A stretch of 64,000 nt of DNA from Mytilisepta virgata (GCA_028015205.1 CM051521.1:95332513-95396512), one strand, 5' to 3'. Shown: positions 35,701 to 50,700, counted from the first letter of the stretch. A program made the numbers and translations. Notes: generated by a model not told the origin, from the sequence alone.

Positions 35701-38700
35701 AATCTCAAACAATACAGGATAAAACACAATAAAGGAATGTATAGTATACACTATAAGACACAAAATAACAGGTATTTACTCGACAGGCGACAAATTGGGG
35801 GAAAAAACACAGTCTCCCTGGTAGACTTGGAAGTCTCCCTGTCATGCCCTGAAGTCTCCCTGTCATGCCCTGAAGTCTCCCTGTTGCTACCCTGAGGGAG
35901 ACTCTGAGTCTCCCTGTTATTTTCAAGTGTGGTGAGCCCTGCAGTTCATCAATAATGTTAAAAATTTCGACTTCACAATGATCACTATTTGAAAACTTTG
36001 TAAGTGAAGAAAAATTAGAGATTTTAAAAAATAATTCTAGAACTGACGAATAATTAGGCCGACAAATAATTAGAGATTTTACTAAGTATGTAATGAAGTG
36101 ACCGCAAGGCATCTGTTGTTGCACAGCCCATATCTTTGGTAGATTTCACCTAAAAATCATATAGAAGTGTCAAAACATTAAAATCCGAAATCAATAAAGA
36201 GCATTAGTACAAGGATATAAATGGGTGGTCCCATTTGAATCATGCATTGTCTTTACAACTGTATTGCAATAAAAAGTTAAAACTATAGTGTAACAGTATA
36301 GCATGATTTGTCTCCCAAAATTACCAACAGGGGATCAAGCCCGGAACCTTTGGTTCAGAAGTCCACCACTCTACCAACTGAGCTAAAGGTGTACTCCACT
36401 AGGGCAGCTAATGGAGGTTGGTTATAAACCTGTAAGGGTTCTATAAAGTCTATCGAACACAAGGGAAGCCCCGTTGCATAGAATTTAATTTATCTATGAC
36501 ATGGAAAAAACTTACTTTATTTTTTATTTAAATTTGTTGGGGGTGGGGGAGGAATGTGAAATGGGGTCTGTTTTTTAATTTAAATCTATTGGTGATACCC
36601 CTAAATTTCATGGGTATTCTGTCCCAAGGAGACATTTTTTTTCTGGAATAGCCTAATTTCATAACATACATGTAAGAGAATAAGACACAAATTATTCTTT
36701 ACTTTAGATGCAATTTTCAAAAATGTTATTTAATTGTTTTCCTGTTTTATTCTTGAACTCAAAGGCAACATTTTATATATATTTCCAAGCTGAATGGTCT
36801 TATGAAAAATTTTGAATAAAATTTATAGAGATAAAATGAAGACAAATGTAAAATATGCATCTCCATTTGGTCATGCATGTGAACAAATCTCTGTATTTAG
36901 GAATGCCTTAATGAACATGATGAAAAAATAATTAACAACAATGAATTACTTACCTAGTTCAAAATTATTGATTTAGAATATTCAACTTTATGAAATGAAC
37001 AAAAAAAATGCAAGTGTTAATTTTATTATTTGCATGAAAATTGACTAGAACAGTCTTTTTTTGGAGTTAAAATTAGGCAGATTGAAATTTTACTTCGACT
37101 GCATAGACAGTAAATTTTTTTAAGTTGAGTTATTTTAACTTGCTTTTGGTCACAGTCTCTCAGATTTTAGAAATCATTACTTTGCCTGTTTAATAGATAG
37201 GAGAAAATTTCAGTTTATATTTATTTCATTATTTAAGTTCATCATAATTATATTTAATTTGTGATATCATTCAAAGATACTATGTCCTATTTACTGTTTG
37301 TTTTCGTAATACCATAATTCTTTAAATTTAAAGAAGGCTTGTAACTTGTAGAAGTTGACAGAAGTAGCAGGAAAATTGATATTTAGAGCCCTGTTAAAAT
37401 AGGAATAAAATTACTGTCAAACTTAAGAACCTGTCTGAAATAATCAATTCATTAAACCATTACTTGATTCTGTCAAATTCAGTGGAATTAAAATAAAAAT
37501 CAAACAGAAACAAAAATCAAACAGCTTCAGTTTTAAGATATACTTAAAACGAACAGGGTGTTAACAGAGACGAAAATAATAATTGTATGCTTTTGAAACA
37601 AAACAAATATGAAAATATAATGTTTCAAATTCATACATTTTGTAGAGTTACTGCACTTTTGTCATTCTTATGAAAAACACATACAATGTGATATCTTCAA
37701 AACAATATCATTAGAAAATGAATAATTAGAAACTTCATATAATTGGTCTGAGGGATTTCTGTGTGCCTGTGCTTTTCTTGTTCAAAAATATTTTTCATCT
37801 TGATGGCCATATATTCATGTATTAGTGACTGCTTTCTTTTTTCAATCAACTTTTTCATCTACATTGTAGATGACTTTACATACATGTATTATTGCCTGCT
37901 GAAAGAATTTTTTAATATGCACTTACTAAGGCTTTGAATTAACATGCATTTTGACATTTATAGTTAGGTTTATATACAGCAGCAGTTAATTTACAGTTAG
38001 GGCAAAAAACATTTTCATCTACTAGTCCGAAAACTAAATATAAACATTTGTCCCTATATGCCCTATATGAAAATTTTCACTAGTCCGAAACAATATTTAC
38101 TAGTCTGGGGCATAGGACTAGTGGCTAACGGTGCAGACTGAATTTGGATGAAAAGACTGAATGTGACAACCATAAATGTTGCTTGTGAAAACCAGAAAGT
38201 TAAATTATATTGCTAGTTTCCAAGCTTTAATCTACAAAGTCGTAAAGTAAAAACTGTTATTACATTTGTATTTACACAAATGATAAAGTTTTTATACGAG
38301 TGAAATTATATTTAATGACGTAATTTTTTTTTAATAATAAGAGCCCCAGATAATCTCCATTTAAGCTTACAACAGGTAAGGTGATACATATATATTTTGT
38401 GGAAATAATCAAACAATTATTCCTCAACGGCTATGCAAAGGTCAACAGTTAGAATGGTTATGCTTCACTATGAAGTTTTGAGTTACATGTGTAATACATT
38501 GTATTGTTTTCCATAAAATTGGTCCTAGACTAGACATTCCTGATGGAAGCTTTGATTAAATGTCACCACTCGGCTCACTCGTGGTAAAGTCTGTTCCTCG
38601 ATCTAATAAAGAATATTCAGTATAGAAAATGACACACCTTCTGTTGGTTTTTATTCTTTATAATATTCAATATATGTTTATCTTTTTGTAGCATCCCCTG

Positions 38701-41700
38701 TAGATGTCCGTCGCAGATCTACAGATTTGGCAGAATATGCACGACCATCTTCAGCTGGTGAGGAAGAAATACAGTTACAGTTGGCTTTGGCAATGAGTAA
38801 AGAAGAGCATGAAGAAGAATTGAAAAAACAAAAATCTGATGATGTAAAATTACAACTAGCTTTGGAAGAAAGCAGGAAACATGTTGATGAAGTTAGTATT
38901 CATGAAAAATTCTGACACACTCAGGTCCTCTTTTCTGTAGTCTTCTTCAGAAGTCAGATCTCCTTCATACCCTTACAGTGTGCTTTCACAATAAAACATC
39001 ATAACTTCTCTCTCAGACTCTATTCACTTTTAGCTCTGACAACTGGGAGGGCCATATAAACTATTGCCATCCCTTGGTGTCTGTTGTCAGTCGTCGTTGC
39101 CGTGATGTAAACTTTCCGTTAAAAATCTCCTCTGAAATCACTGGGCCATTTTTTGTGTGTTGGGGGGGGGGGGGGGGGGTTTGACCTTTAACAAATATGA
39201 CCACAGTAAATTGAAAAATCAGCAAAACCATTTTTTTTCTCTGAAACTGCTAGGGAAATTGATGCCATACTTTGATAGAATTGTCCTTAGATGGTCCCAT
39301 TTCAAAATGGTAACTGGTGGATTAAACTTTCCTATATGGCCACCATTAAATAAGAATGGAAGTAATTAAAAATCTCCTCTGAAACAACTGGTGCAATTGA
39401 GATCAAACTTTGATTAAATGATCTTTGGGTGATCCTTTTTCAAACTTGTTTCTGGAGGTGGTGGTCTTTTACTTTTGGCCAATATAGCCCCCATTAACAC
39501 TATTACTAAATATAGAAAAATCATCAAATTTATGTTTAAACACTTAATTCATCTTTGAAACTAGTTTGACAATTTGGACCAAATCTGGTTGAATGGTCTT
39601 TAGATGATCCCCTTTCTAACTTTTGTCTGGGGTCATTACTGTAGAGCAATATGGTCACTGCTTTTGCTATTAATGAGGACAAAGAAAGTCCTTTCCTGTA
39701 TAAGTGATGTCATCTATGAAAACTTTCAAGTGAGAGAAAACATAAATTCAAACCAGAGAGTCACCCGTTGTTCCCCAAGTATATTTGAAATACTTGATGT
39801 GTATGTGTTTTTATATATTTCTTATTGTTTCATATGTTTATAGCATAGTTGAAAACTAGCACTTTTCAATTGGAATTACCTCCCTTTGAGCAGTGTCGAA
39901 GTTCAGCTGGGCATAGTAAGGGTATTAATAATTATAATCACTTTAATATGCCTCTTACTATGTTATATATTTGTTTCCATTCTATTTCGTTTTTATTCAA
40001 CATTATACTTTAATTGTAAAAAAAAATGATTGTATGCCCATGTGGACCAAAATTGGATAAATAAGGAACTTTGAACTTTGAATTTTGCAAAAAAACATGG
40101 ATGTTATGCTTTGTTTTAATTCCTTAAATTCAAGTGAGTGATACAGGCTTCTGGGAGCCACTAGTCATTAATTCCTTTGACAGTCATTTTTTTAATCATC
40201 TGTGATAAACTTCTCACAATAGTACTCTAACTTTTTCCTTTGGCCTAACAGGATGTATGTTTAATCCCAGCTAAATAGAAATCTTAAGTCATTCAGCTCT
40301 TCAAGTAGTACAGCTATCCTTTTCTAAAAAGAAGTATTTGTAATTATGCCCTGCCTGTAAGGCAGACCAGGCATATAGTTCGGTCTGTGCATCCGTCCTT
40401 CCGTCCATACGAGGTTAAGGTTCAGGTTTAATGTAGTGTTTTGTGAAAGAGTTATGGTATCATCCTAAAATTTTGTACATGGATAGCTTGTGATAAGAAC
40501 AGCATCATTTTGATGCAAAACGGATGCTGTGACCTTGAGGTCATTGGTCATTGACTTTGAATTTCTTTATAGAATTTCAGTATTAGAATTCATTTAAGGT
40601 TCAGGGTTAAGGTAGTTTTTCATAAAGAAGTTATTGTATCATCATGAAAATTTGTACATGGATAGCTTGTGATAAGAACAGTATCATTTTGATGCGAAAC
40701 TGATGCTGTGACCTTGAGGTCATGGGTCATCGACTTTGAAATTCTTAATGGAATTTCAATATTAGAATCCAAGTTAAGGTTCAGATTTAAGGTAGTTTTT
40801 CAAGTACTAAGAGATATTATTTCATCTACCCTATTGTTAGGGACTTCATAGTCAACAATATACAAATGTAATTCTATTTACTAAATACACATGTACTAAC
40901 ATCATTGGCAGGGCATGTAGTGTCCATTGGACACATATATACATGTATATGTTTTTTTTCTATCCTTTGAATAATAAGGTTTATAGGGATATTTTATGCA
41001 AGTTGTTCATCCACATGGGGCTAGAATCACACCCAGTTGTTATCAGTTGTTATTAAGAGCAGAGCATAGATGTCCACTGTATCAAAGAGTAATTTTAAAA
41101 CTTATGTATTAAACTCCATGCTTGAAACTTGCCAGTCATGACAATTTTTGTGAACTGTAAGTTGTGCTATGTGCAGTCAAGATGAAAGGGACTCTGCTAG
41201 AAACTTTCTTCATTGACACACACCCCATATTCTTTCATTAATATCTGTAAGCTATATTAAAATTTGGTGATTCCTTTTTTTGGTAGGGCATGCATGCTGT
41301 AGTATGGATTAAGTATTTTTTTCTGAAATCTAAAGTTTTTAACTGTTTTCTTTGTTAATTTTTTAGGAAAGAAGAACTGCAAAAGCAGTAAGATTCTGCT
41401 TTGTGTAATTCTATTTAATGTGCATTGTCTCTGAATGAATTCCCTTATTCCCTTGTTACCCTTGTATTCCTTCTTCAGTCGATATCTCATCAGCTATGTG
41501 TTTAACAATTAAATTATTAAAAATTAATGAGAAAGCGTTTCAGTAGAAAAGCATTTTGCATGATGTAGAATAAATATTGACATTTGTCACCTTTAATGTG
41601 CAGAAAATGCATGTTTATTGTACTGCAGAATAACAGTTTTTTTTAAAGTTTGTTTTTGTCAAGAATGAATTATGGTGCTGACATTGTTTCTTGCAGGCTA

Positions 41701-44700
41701 TTTAAACATCTTAGCAGAATTGTGCAATTATTCAGGGCTATTCCATAAAAAAACTACATATTTCAAATTGGGAAATTACTGCAAATCAGTTAATGCAAAT
41801 AATGTTTTTTATTATAAAATTTGGATAGCAAAAATCAAAGTATGAGTTTTTATTGTTGTCATTTGTGATGTCCATCCATTGGCATTTTTATTAATGATGA
41901 AATCTGAATGATGACCATGTCCAAAAATGTGTAAAATTCCATTCCTACATTATCACAGAATGGAATAGCTCTAATACATGAATGTTATTATAAAGTCAAA
42001 CACTAATAATTATATTTGAAATTTTTTCAGCAATGTATAACACCCTATATCTATTGGGTAAAATTCATCCAAAGAGAAGTAGACCTGATTTTCTTCATCT
42101 TTAAAGAAATCTGTATTTGTCCAGAACAGTTCCTTTATTATACATAATAAAATGGCTGCCAAAATATCATTTCCACTCTTTAAACACGTTTATCAAAATT
42201 AGGTCTGGAGAAGAAGTCGAACTAAGCAGATACTAAACAATTTCATTTTACTATTCAGTTAATACACAACAGTTACGTGGTAAGATTTGTTCAAATGAAA
42301 TCTCGGTTCTCATGGATAGCAAGTTTTACTGCAAAGTTGGTGTTTATTTATGGGCACTCTGGTTTCCTTCACAAAAAAAAAGATCAATATAATTCAGTAG
42401 CAACATCAGTGATTTTGTTTCAATAAAAGTCAGAAGTTGGTCTGTCAATGTTATTTATAGAGAGTGTTGAATTGGACTGTTTATTTAGATGGCATGGAAA
42501 ACATCTTCAGGTAAGACTGAGGATTACAGTTCAATTTCTTATATAAAGTACATTATCTTTTTCATGTCAGTAATCAGATAAAACTTTATATTACTAATTC
42601 ATTTTTTAATCTTTTTAGACAGAAACAGGTGGTGGTGGACTCTTGTCTTTAGATTCTCCTAAAGGACCTGCCCCAGCAACAGATCCATGGGGTGCTCCTA
42701 TTCCTGCACAGATTGCAAATAAAGATCCATGGGGAGCACCCTTACCCCCTGCATCAACACAGACCACAGATCCATGGGGATCACCAGCCAGAACGGCATC
42801 ACCACCACAGCAACCATCAACAGACCCATGGGGAGCCCCACTGGCAATGCCACAGCAGCCCCCTCCTTACAGCAGTGTTGCTTCAGGTAAGTAGGAATAA
42901 TTTTTTCTTAATAACATTAAATCAAGTAACTTATATTATTTTGTGTCCCAGATACATGTACTTATGTTACTGATTTCTCACTGCTTCACTATAGTCCTTA
43001 GGGACCTCGGTGGCCGAGTGGTCTAGGCAGTTCTTCATGACTACTAATGATCACTAGCCTGTCAACACCGAGGTTGTGAGTTTGAATCTCACCTGTGGTG
43101 AGGTGTGTTCGACTCTGATCTGAATTGACAAGGATTGCCTATTTTCCTACCGGAGGTAACTGGTTCTCTCCGTGTACGCCGGATTTCTCTACCAATAAAA
43201 ACTGGCCGCCACGAAATAGCTGTAGCCAAATGTGCTGAAAACAGTGTAAAATTCCAACTTAACAAACTATCCTTTTTTATGTTTCAAAAAAGAATCAGTT
43301 ACATGTATATCCTAAGAGTGCGATTATTGGGAAACAAAACTTGCACACATTCAAGAACCTCATGTCATATTTTACAAAAAATCAATATATCAAACACAAA
43401 AACTACTAATCAGAATTATCTTAGACATTCCAATAAAAAAAGGTCCCATAACATGACAAACAATCATATTAATGCAAAAATACAATGTATATGTTAATAT
43501 ATTTTTCACAAACTATAAAAGATGTTCATTCTTTAAACTTTAAAAATTTAAATAATTTCTAGACCCATGGACCACTCCTTCAGCAGCATCTGAAGTTAAA
43601 GCTCAACCTCCAAGACAGAAATCACCCTGGGATGCATCACCATCAGTGGACAATACAGCCGGATTTGATTCTGGATTTGGTATAGGAGCTAGCCCTGCAA
43701 CAACAAATGGACAGAAGGAGGATGATGGATTTGATTTATTGAGTTCTAGAAGTACAGGAAATTCTCCTGCTAAGACAGCCATTGGACAGAGTGGATTGGA
43801 TGGATTTGATCCTTTAGGAGGTTAGTTTCTGTGAATGTCCAGTAAGAGATATGTATATATAAAAGTGTGCAGATTAAATTTACACAAAATGTTTGAGATA
43901 CATGTTTGTTATTGGGTAAAATTGACATTGGGGGTACATTGTTTGTCATGATAGCTCCTCTTGCAGATTTAAAGCTTGGAAGTTTTTATTTTGTAAGATT
44001 ATTTTACACATATTTACATCCTAAGAATTATTATTCTCCTCAATTTTATTTCTGGATTATGGATTGTTGAAATTAATAATTTGAATGTTGATGGCTGAGG
44101 CATACTTCTGTCTAGAATTTTCTTTAATTTAGTATTATATCCCTAGGGTCACCAAATATGCACAAAGTAATGGTTTTACAAATTTTAGGTTTGGACCATG
44201 CATTTTTTATTGGAAATTCATAGTTCAGAATACCACCTCGGTGGTATCATGGTAACGTGGTTGCCTCGAGTGCAGAAGGTTTCGGGTTTGATCCCTGACC
44301 AGGTCAAACCAAAGACATTAAAATTGCTCTTCTCTGCTAACCACGCAGCATCTAGGACTAAGAGCAAAGGACTGTCAGCTCGGAGTCAGTATAATGTGTT
44401 TGAATGGGGTGATATGTCTTCCTGTGGACAGTTACCTCATGAGCTAGCACGTTAAAAATCCACGTCAGCGTGTCGGTCTAGCAGGGATCATATTCATATC
44501 ATAAATGTACATGATGTATCAACATGTTCTCGTTCTGATATGAATCTAATGGCTGCCACTGGACGTTAAACAATAATTCATCCATCCATCCACAGTTCAG
44601 AATAATATTTGGGGTTAACCTTCATATATAATGTTATTATTTGTATGGTTTCTTGCAATGTTAATGAATTATTTTGGTCCATCATTTAGATTTTCAAAAT

Positions 44701-47700
44701 GGCAAAGTAATGTTTCTGATCAGAAAGATTTTCAATTAAAAGTAAATTACCTAATACTATAAACTTATTTACAGAAATTATTTACAGAAAGAAAATGTAC
44801 ATAATTTTTGAGGTAGAAAATAATGTTGAAATTAGAAAGCAAATTACTAAATTTTATGCATTGAGTGAGTCTTTGTATGTTATTACTTTATTCAATATTT
44901 ATTTTTGGAATTCTAGGGGAGTCTAAAGATCCCTGGGATATGGATGGCATGCAGCAGACTCTTCCAACAGCACAACAACAACAACAAAAACATAGAAAAA
45001 CACCACAAGAATTTTTAGGAGATAATGCAAATTTAGTCAATCTAGATCAGCTGGTTACTACTAATAAAAAACAAGGTTTGTTATACACTGTCAATTCAAA
45101 CAATAATGATATGAAAAAATAATAGTTTTCTGGATTTTTAGCTCACCTGGCCAAAGGCCATGTCAGCTTTTGTCATCATTTGGAGTCCGTCGTCCATTAA
45201 CTTTTCACATTTTAATCTTCTCCTCTGAAACCACTGGGCCAAATGAAATTAAATGTAAGGTTCTTAATAAAGTTTGCTAATATCGTCCCGATGGGGCAAC
45301 AAACATGGCCGCCATGGGCAATTGCTGATTTTGATTGGCCGAGTTTTCAAAAATCTTCTCCTCTGAAACTGCTAGTCTAAATGGAACAGAACTTGACAGG
45401 AAGCATATATGGGAGGTCCTTTATAAAGTTTCCTCATTTTGTCCCAAGCTGACTACAAAAATGGCCACCATGCACAGTTCTTGTTTCTGATTGGCTGATA
45501 TAGAAAAATCTCCTCTGAGATTGCTTGGCCTAATGGAACTAAACTTGACAGGAAGCATGTATGGGAGGTTGTTTACAAATGTTTCCTCATTTCGTCCCAA
45601 TTGGGCAAAAAACATGGCCGTCTTAGGCAATTATTGTTTCTCATTGGTTGATTAAAATTTTTTTTTCTCGAACTGCTTGGCCAAATGGAATAAAACCTGA
45701 CAGGAAGCATCTTTGGAAGGTTCTGTACATAGTCTCCTCATTTTGTCCCGATCAGACTTCAAATATGGCCACCATGGGCAGTTCTTGTTTCTCATTGGCT
45801 GATATAAAAAAATCTTCTGAAATCACTTGGCCAAATGGAACGAAACTTGACAATAAGCATATATAGGAGGTCCTTTATAAAGTTTCCTCATTTTGCCCAG
45901 ATTAGACTACAAATATGGACGCCATGGGCAGTTCTTTTTTTAGCTCACCTGGCCGAAGGCCATGTGAGCTATTGCCATCACTTGGCGTCCGTCGTCGTCC
46001 GTCGTCGTCGTTAACAATTTTTCAAAACTCTTCTCCTCTGAAACTACTTGACCAATTGGAACCATACTTGGTACGAATGTTCTTTGGGGTATCCTGCATA
46101 GAACTGATGTGGGGATTTTTGATCCGTCGAAAAACATGGCCGCTGTTACTAAAAATAGAACATAGGGGTCAGACAACAGTTTTTCGCAAATATCTCAAAA
46201 ATCATTAGGTTATGGCAAATTCTGGCAGGTTGAAAGTGTTCACCATGATGAGAGCTACCTGTATGCTGATTTTCGTGAAAATCTGTCAACTGATGTTAGA
46301 GTTATTACCCTTTTTTGACATTTTTGGCTTTTTTTATGTTATTATTTCAAAAATCTTCTCCTCTGAAACTACTTGACTAATTAGAACCAAACTTGGTATG
46401 AATGTTCCTTGGGGTACCCTGCATAGAACTGATGTGGGGATTTTTGATGCGTCGAAAAACATGGCCGCTGTTACTAAAAATAGAACATAGGGGTAAATTG
46501 CTGTTTTTTGCTAATAACTCAAAAACCATAACAGATATCGAAAATCTGACATGGGATAAAATTGATCAGCATGACAAGATCTACCTGCCCTGAAATTTTG
46601 AAGGAAATTCCAAAACCCATTTAGGGGTTATTGCCCTTTTTTCATCAAATTTTCAAAATTTTAACATATTTCGTCATTTATCTCCAAAACTATTTGAGAT
46701 AGAAGTGAAATGTAAATTTGAAAAATGTTTGCCATGTTGAGATCTACCTACCCTGAAATTTTAAAGGAAATCCCAAAACCCATTTAGGAGTTGTAGCCCT
46801 TTTTTGTCAAATTTTCAAAATTTTTTTATTCAAAAATCTTCTTCTCTGAAACTGCTGGGCCGATTGGTTTGAAACTTAATAGGAATGATCTATGACATGT
46901 CCTCTACAAACCATCCTCAATTTATTTTGATCTGACATAAAACATGGCTGTCATAGCTAAAAATAGAATATAGGGGTGCATGTGTTGTTTTTGGCTTATA
47001 ACTTAAAAACTGTTACAGATATCAAAAATCTGACATGGGGTAAAATTGATCAGCATGACAAGATCTACCTAACCTGAAATTTTGAAGGAAATCGTAAAAC
47101 CCATTTAGGAGTTATTGCCCTTTTTTCGTCAAATTTTCATAATTTAACATTTTTCGTCATTTATCTCCAAAATTATTTGAGATAGAAGTGAAATGTAAAT
47201 TTGAAAAATGTTTGCCATGTTGAGATCTACATACCCTGAAATTTTAAAGGAAATCCCAAAACCCATTTAGGAGTTATTGCCCTTTTTTCGTCAAATTTTC
47301 AAAATTTAACATTTTTCGTCATTTATCTCCAAAACTATTTGAGATAGAAGTGAAATCTAAATTTGAAAAATGTTTGCCATGTTGAGATCTACATACCCTA
47401 AAATTTAAAGGAAATCCCAAAACCTATTTAGGAGTTATTGCCCTTTTTTTGTCAAATTTTCAAAATTTTAACATTTTTGAATATCTCCAAAACTATTTGA
47501 GATAGAAGTGAAATATAAATTGAAAAATGTTTGCCATGTTGAGATCTACCTACCCTGAAATTTTGAAGGGAATCCCAAATTCTATTTAGGAGTTATTGGT
47601 TTGTTTAATTTGAGGTCGGGTTCTGTTACATTTATTTAAGGTTCACCCTTATTCCTGGTCAATTTTGTCAACTTCCTGCCAGGACTACCACCACCAGGGA

Positions 47701-50700
47701 ACATATTTTAACATTAAACCTTATGAAAAATAAATCTTCAACAAATTTTCCCTGAACAATTGAACCAATTGCAACAAACTTGGTCAAATAGTTGATTAAT
47801 TGTCCAATGAAAACAGACTCCAGGTGAGCGATACAGGCTCTGGTGAGCCTCTTGTTTTGATTGGCTGATTTAAAACAGTCTTCTCCTCTGAGGTTGCTTG
47901 GCCAAATGGAACGAATCTTTACACGAAACATCTATGGGAGGTTCATCACAAAGTTACCTCATTTCGTCCCGATCGGGCAACAAACAGGGCTGTTATGGGC
48001 AATTCTTGTTTCTCATTGAAAAAAATTGTGGAACTACTTGGCCAAAACTGTCAGCCAAACTTGACAGGAACATGTATGGAAAGTCATTTATGAAATAGAT
48101 TTTTTTCATCCTGATTGGACGACAAGCATGGCTGCCATTGGCAATTCCTGTTTCTGATAGGCTCATATAAAGTAATCTTCTTCTCTGAAGACACTTGGCC
48201 AAAAAACAACACTTGACAAGAGCATGTGTGGGAGGTTTTTAGCTCACCTGGCCAAAGGCCTTGTGAGCTTTTGTCATCACTTGGCGTCCATCATCCGTCT
48301 GCCTGTAAACTTTTACATTTCATCTTTTCCTATGAAACCCCTGGACCTATTGAACTGACACTTGTCCTGTAGCTTCTATGGAAGGTCCTTTACAAAGTTT
48401 GCATAAGTCATCCCGGTCCATGAAACAAAATTGCCGTCATGAGCATTTACATGTTCTGATTGGTCGAAATTTAAAACATTTTCTCCTCTGAAACCGTAAA
48501 GCCAAATGAACTGATTTTTGGTATGGAGCATCAATGGAAGGTCCTTTACAAACTTTGCATAAATCTTCTTGGTCCATGAAACAAAATGGCCGCCATGAGC
48601 ATTTACATGTTCTGATTGGTCGAAATTTAAAACTTCTTCTCCTCTGAAAACTGTAAAGCCAACTGAACTGATTTTTAGCTCACCTGGCTATGCCAGGGTG
48701 AGCTTTTGCCATCACTTTGCGTCCGTCGTCCGTCCGTCCGTCCGTTCGTCGTAAACTTTTCATTTAAAAATCTTCTCCTCTGAAACTGCTGGGCCAATTG
48801 GTTTGAAACTTAATAGGAATGATCTATGACATGTCCTCTACAAAATATCCTCAATTTATTTTGATCTGACATAAAACATGGCTGTCGTACACAGGCGCTT
48901 GTCTCAGAAAAAAAAATTACTATATATGCCAAGAGAAAAGAAAAGGTCCCCAACTCGGGCAACACAATTTTACGCACCTGCTTCGATTTCCAAAGAATTA
49001 TCCCTTTCACCTTTCGGTCTCGCTCAAAACTTTTGGATCAATAAAAAAAATATTAATTTATCAACACAATGATGTATGACACGCCTACCTTACTTGCCAA
49101 TCAACAGCGCTTTAGCCATATGAAATCGGTCAAAAGTGAATTATTTATCAGTACTACAATAAATTGCAAATTTGAAGACGAGGATCAAATGAATTGCTGC
49201 TTTCTGATTGGCTAACTCAGTATGCTAAAATTAAAACTTGGAAACTAGAGTATTAATTTATAAATAGAACGCCATCAACTCATCAATTTATTTACCAGCA
49301 GCGATTTATTATTACTTCTTCATACCATTGTTTTTCAATTAATTAATCATGACAAAAGAACAAAGAAAGGAATTTTTTAAACAGTTCATTTTCTTTATTT
49401 TAATTTTTTAGCTCACCTGGCCGAAGGCCATGTGAGCTATTGCCATCACTTGGCGTCCGTCGTCGTCCGTCGTCGTCTGTCGTCGTCTGTCGTCGTCCGT
49501 CGTCGTCCGTTGTCGTCCTTAACAATTTTTCAAAACTCTTCTCCTCTGAAACTACTTGACCAATTGGAACCATACTTGGTACGAATGTTCTTTGGGGTAT
49601 CCTGCATAGAACTTATGTGGGGATTTTTGATCCGTCGAAAAACATGGCCGCTGTTACTAAAAATAGAACATAGGGGTCAGACAACAGTTTTTCGCAAATA
49701 TCTCAAAAATCATTAGGTTATGGCAAATTCTGGCAGGTTGAAAGTGTTCACCATGATGAGAGCTACCTGTATGCTGATTTTCGTGAAAATCTGTCAACTG
49801 ATGTTAGAGTTATTACCCTTTTTTGACATTTTTGGCTTTTTTTATGTTATTATTTCAAAAATCTTCTCCTCTGAAACTACTTGACTAATTAGAACCAAAC
49901 TTGGTATGAATGTTCCTTGGGGTACCCTGCATAGAACTGATGTGGGGATTTTTGATGCGTCGAAAAACATGGCCGCTGTTACTAAAAATAGAACATAGGG
50001 GTAAATTGCTGTTTTTTGCTAATAACTCAAAAACCATAACAGATATCGAAAATCTGACATGGGATAAAATTGATCAGCATGACAAGATCTACCTGCCCTG
50101 AAATTTTGAAGGAAATTCCAAAACCCATTTAGGGGTTATTGCCCTTTTTTCATCAAATTTTCAAAATTTTAACATTTTTCGTCATTTATCTCCAAAACTA
50201 TTTGAGATAGAAGTGAAATGTAAATTTGAAAAATGTTTGCCATGTTGAGATCTACCTACCCTGAAATTTTAAAGGAAATCCCAAAACCCATTTAGGAGTT
50301 GTTGCCCTTTTTTTGTCAAATTTTCAAAATTTTTTTATTAAAAAATCTTCTTCTCTGAAACTGCTGGGCCGATTGGTTTGAAACTTAATAGGAATGATCT
50401 ATGACATGTCCTCTACAAACCATCCTCAATTTATTTTGATCTGACATAAAACATGGCTGTCATAGCTAAAAATAGAATATAGGGGTGCATGTGTTGTTTT
50501 TGGCCTATAACTTAAAAACTGTTACAGATATCAAAAATCTGACATGGGGTAAAATTGATCAGCATGACAAGATCTACCTAACCTGAAATTTTGAAGGAAA
50601 TCGTAAAACCCATTTAGGAGTTATTGCCCTTTTTTCGTCAAATTTTCATAATTTAACATTTTTCGTCATTTATCTCCAAAACTATTTGAGATAGAAGTGA

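Noticed and set aside
35705..36124. 139-codon minus-strand ORF
   Set aside because: It runs across the hAT-like element border and its repeated GRLQGMT is just the 21-bp DNA repeat translated.
36330..36390. tRNA gene on the minus strand
   Set aside because: It is part of a repeated SINE-like sequence with no clean cloverleaf ends.
42489..42510. ATGGCATGGAAAACATCTTC with AG before and GTAAGA after, as an epsin exon
   Set aside because: It is 22 nt; inserting it between phase 0 exons shifts the frame and gives a stop in the next exon. It could only be a poison exon.
43001..43095. tRNA-Leu/Ser gene
   Set aside because: A and B boxes are present but the acceptor stem does not close and a SINE body follows.
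46008..46208. Open frame of about 66 codons repeated at 49.5-49.7 kb
   Set aside because: It exists twice only because the two mobile element copies are near-identical; the peptide has no recognisable domain and lies in non-coding modules.
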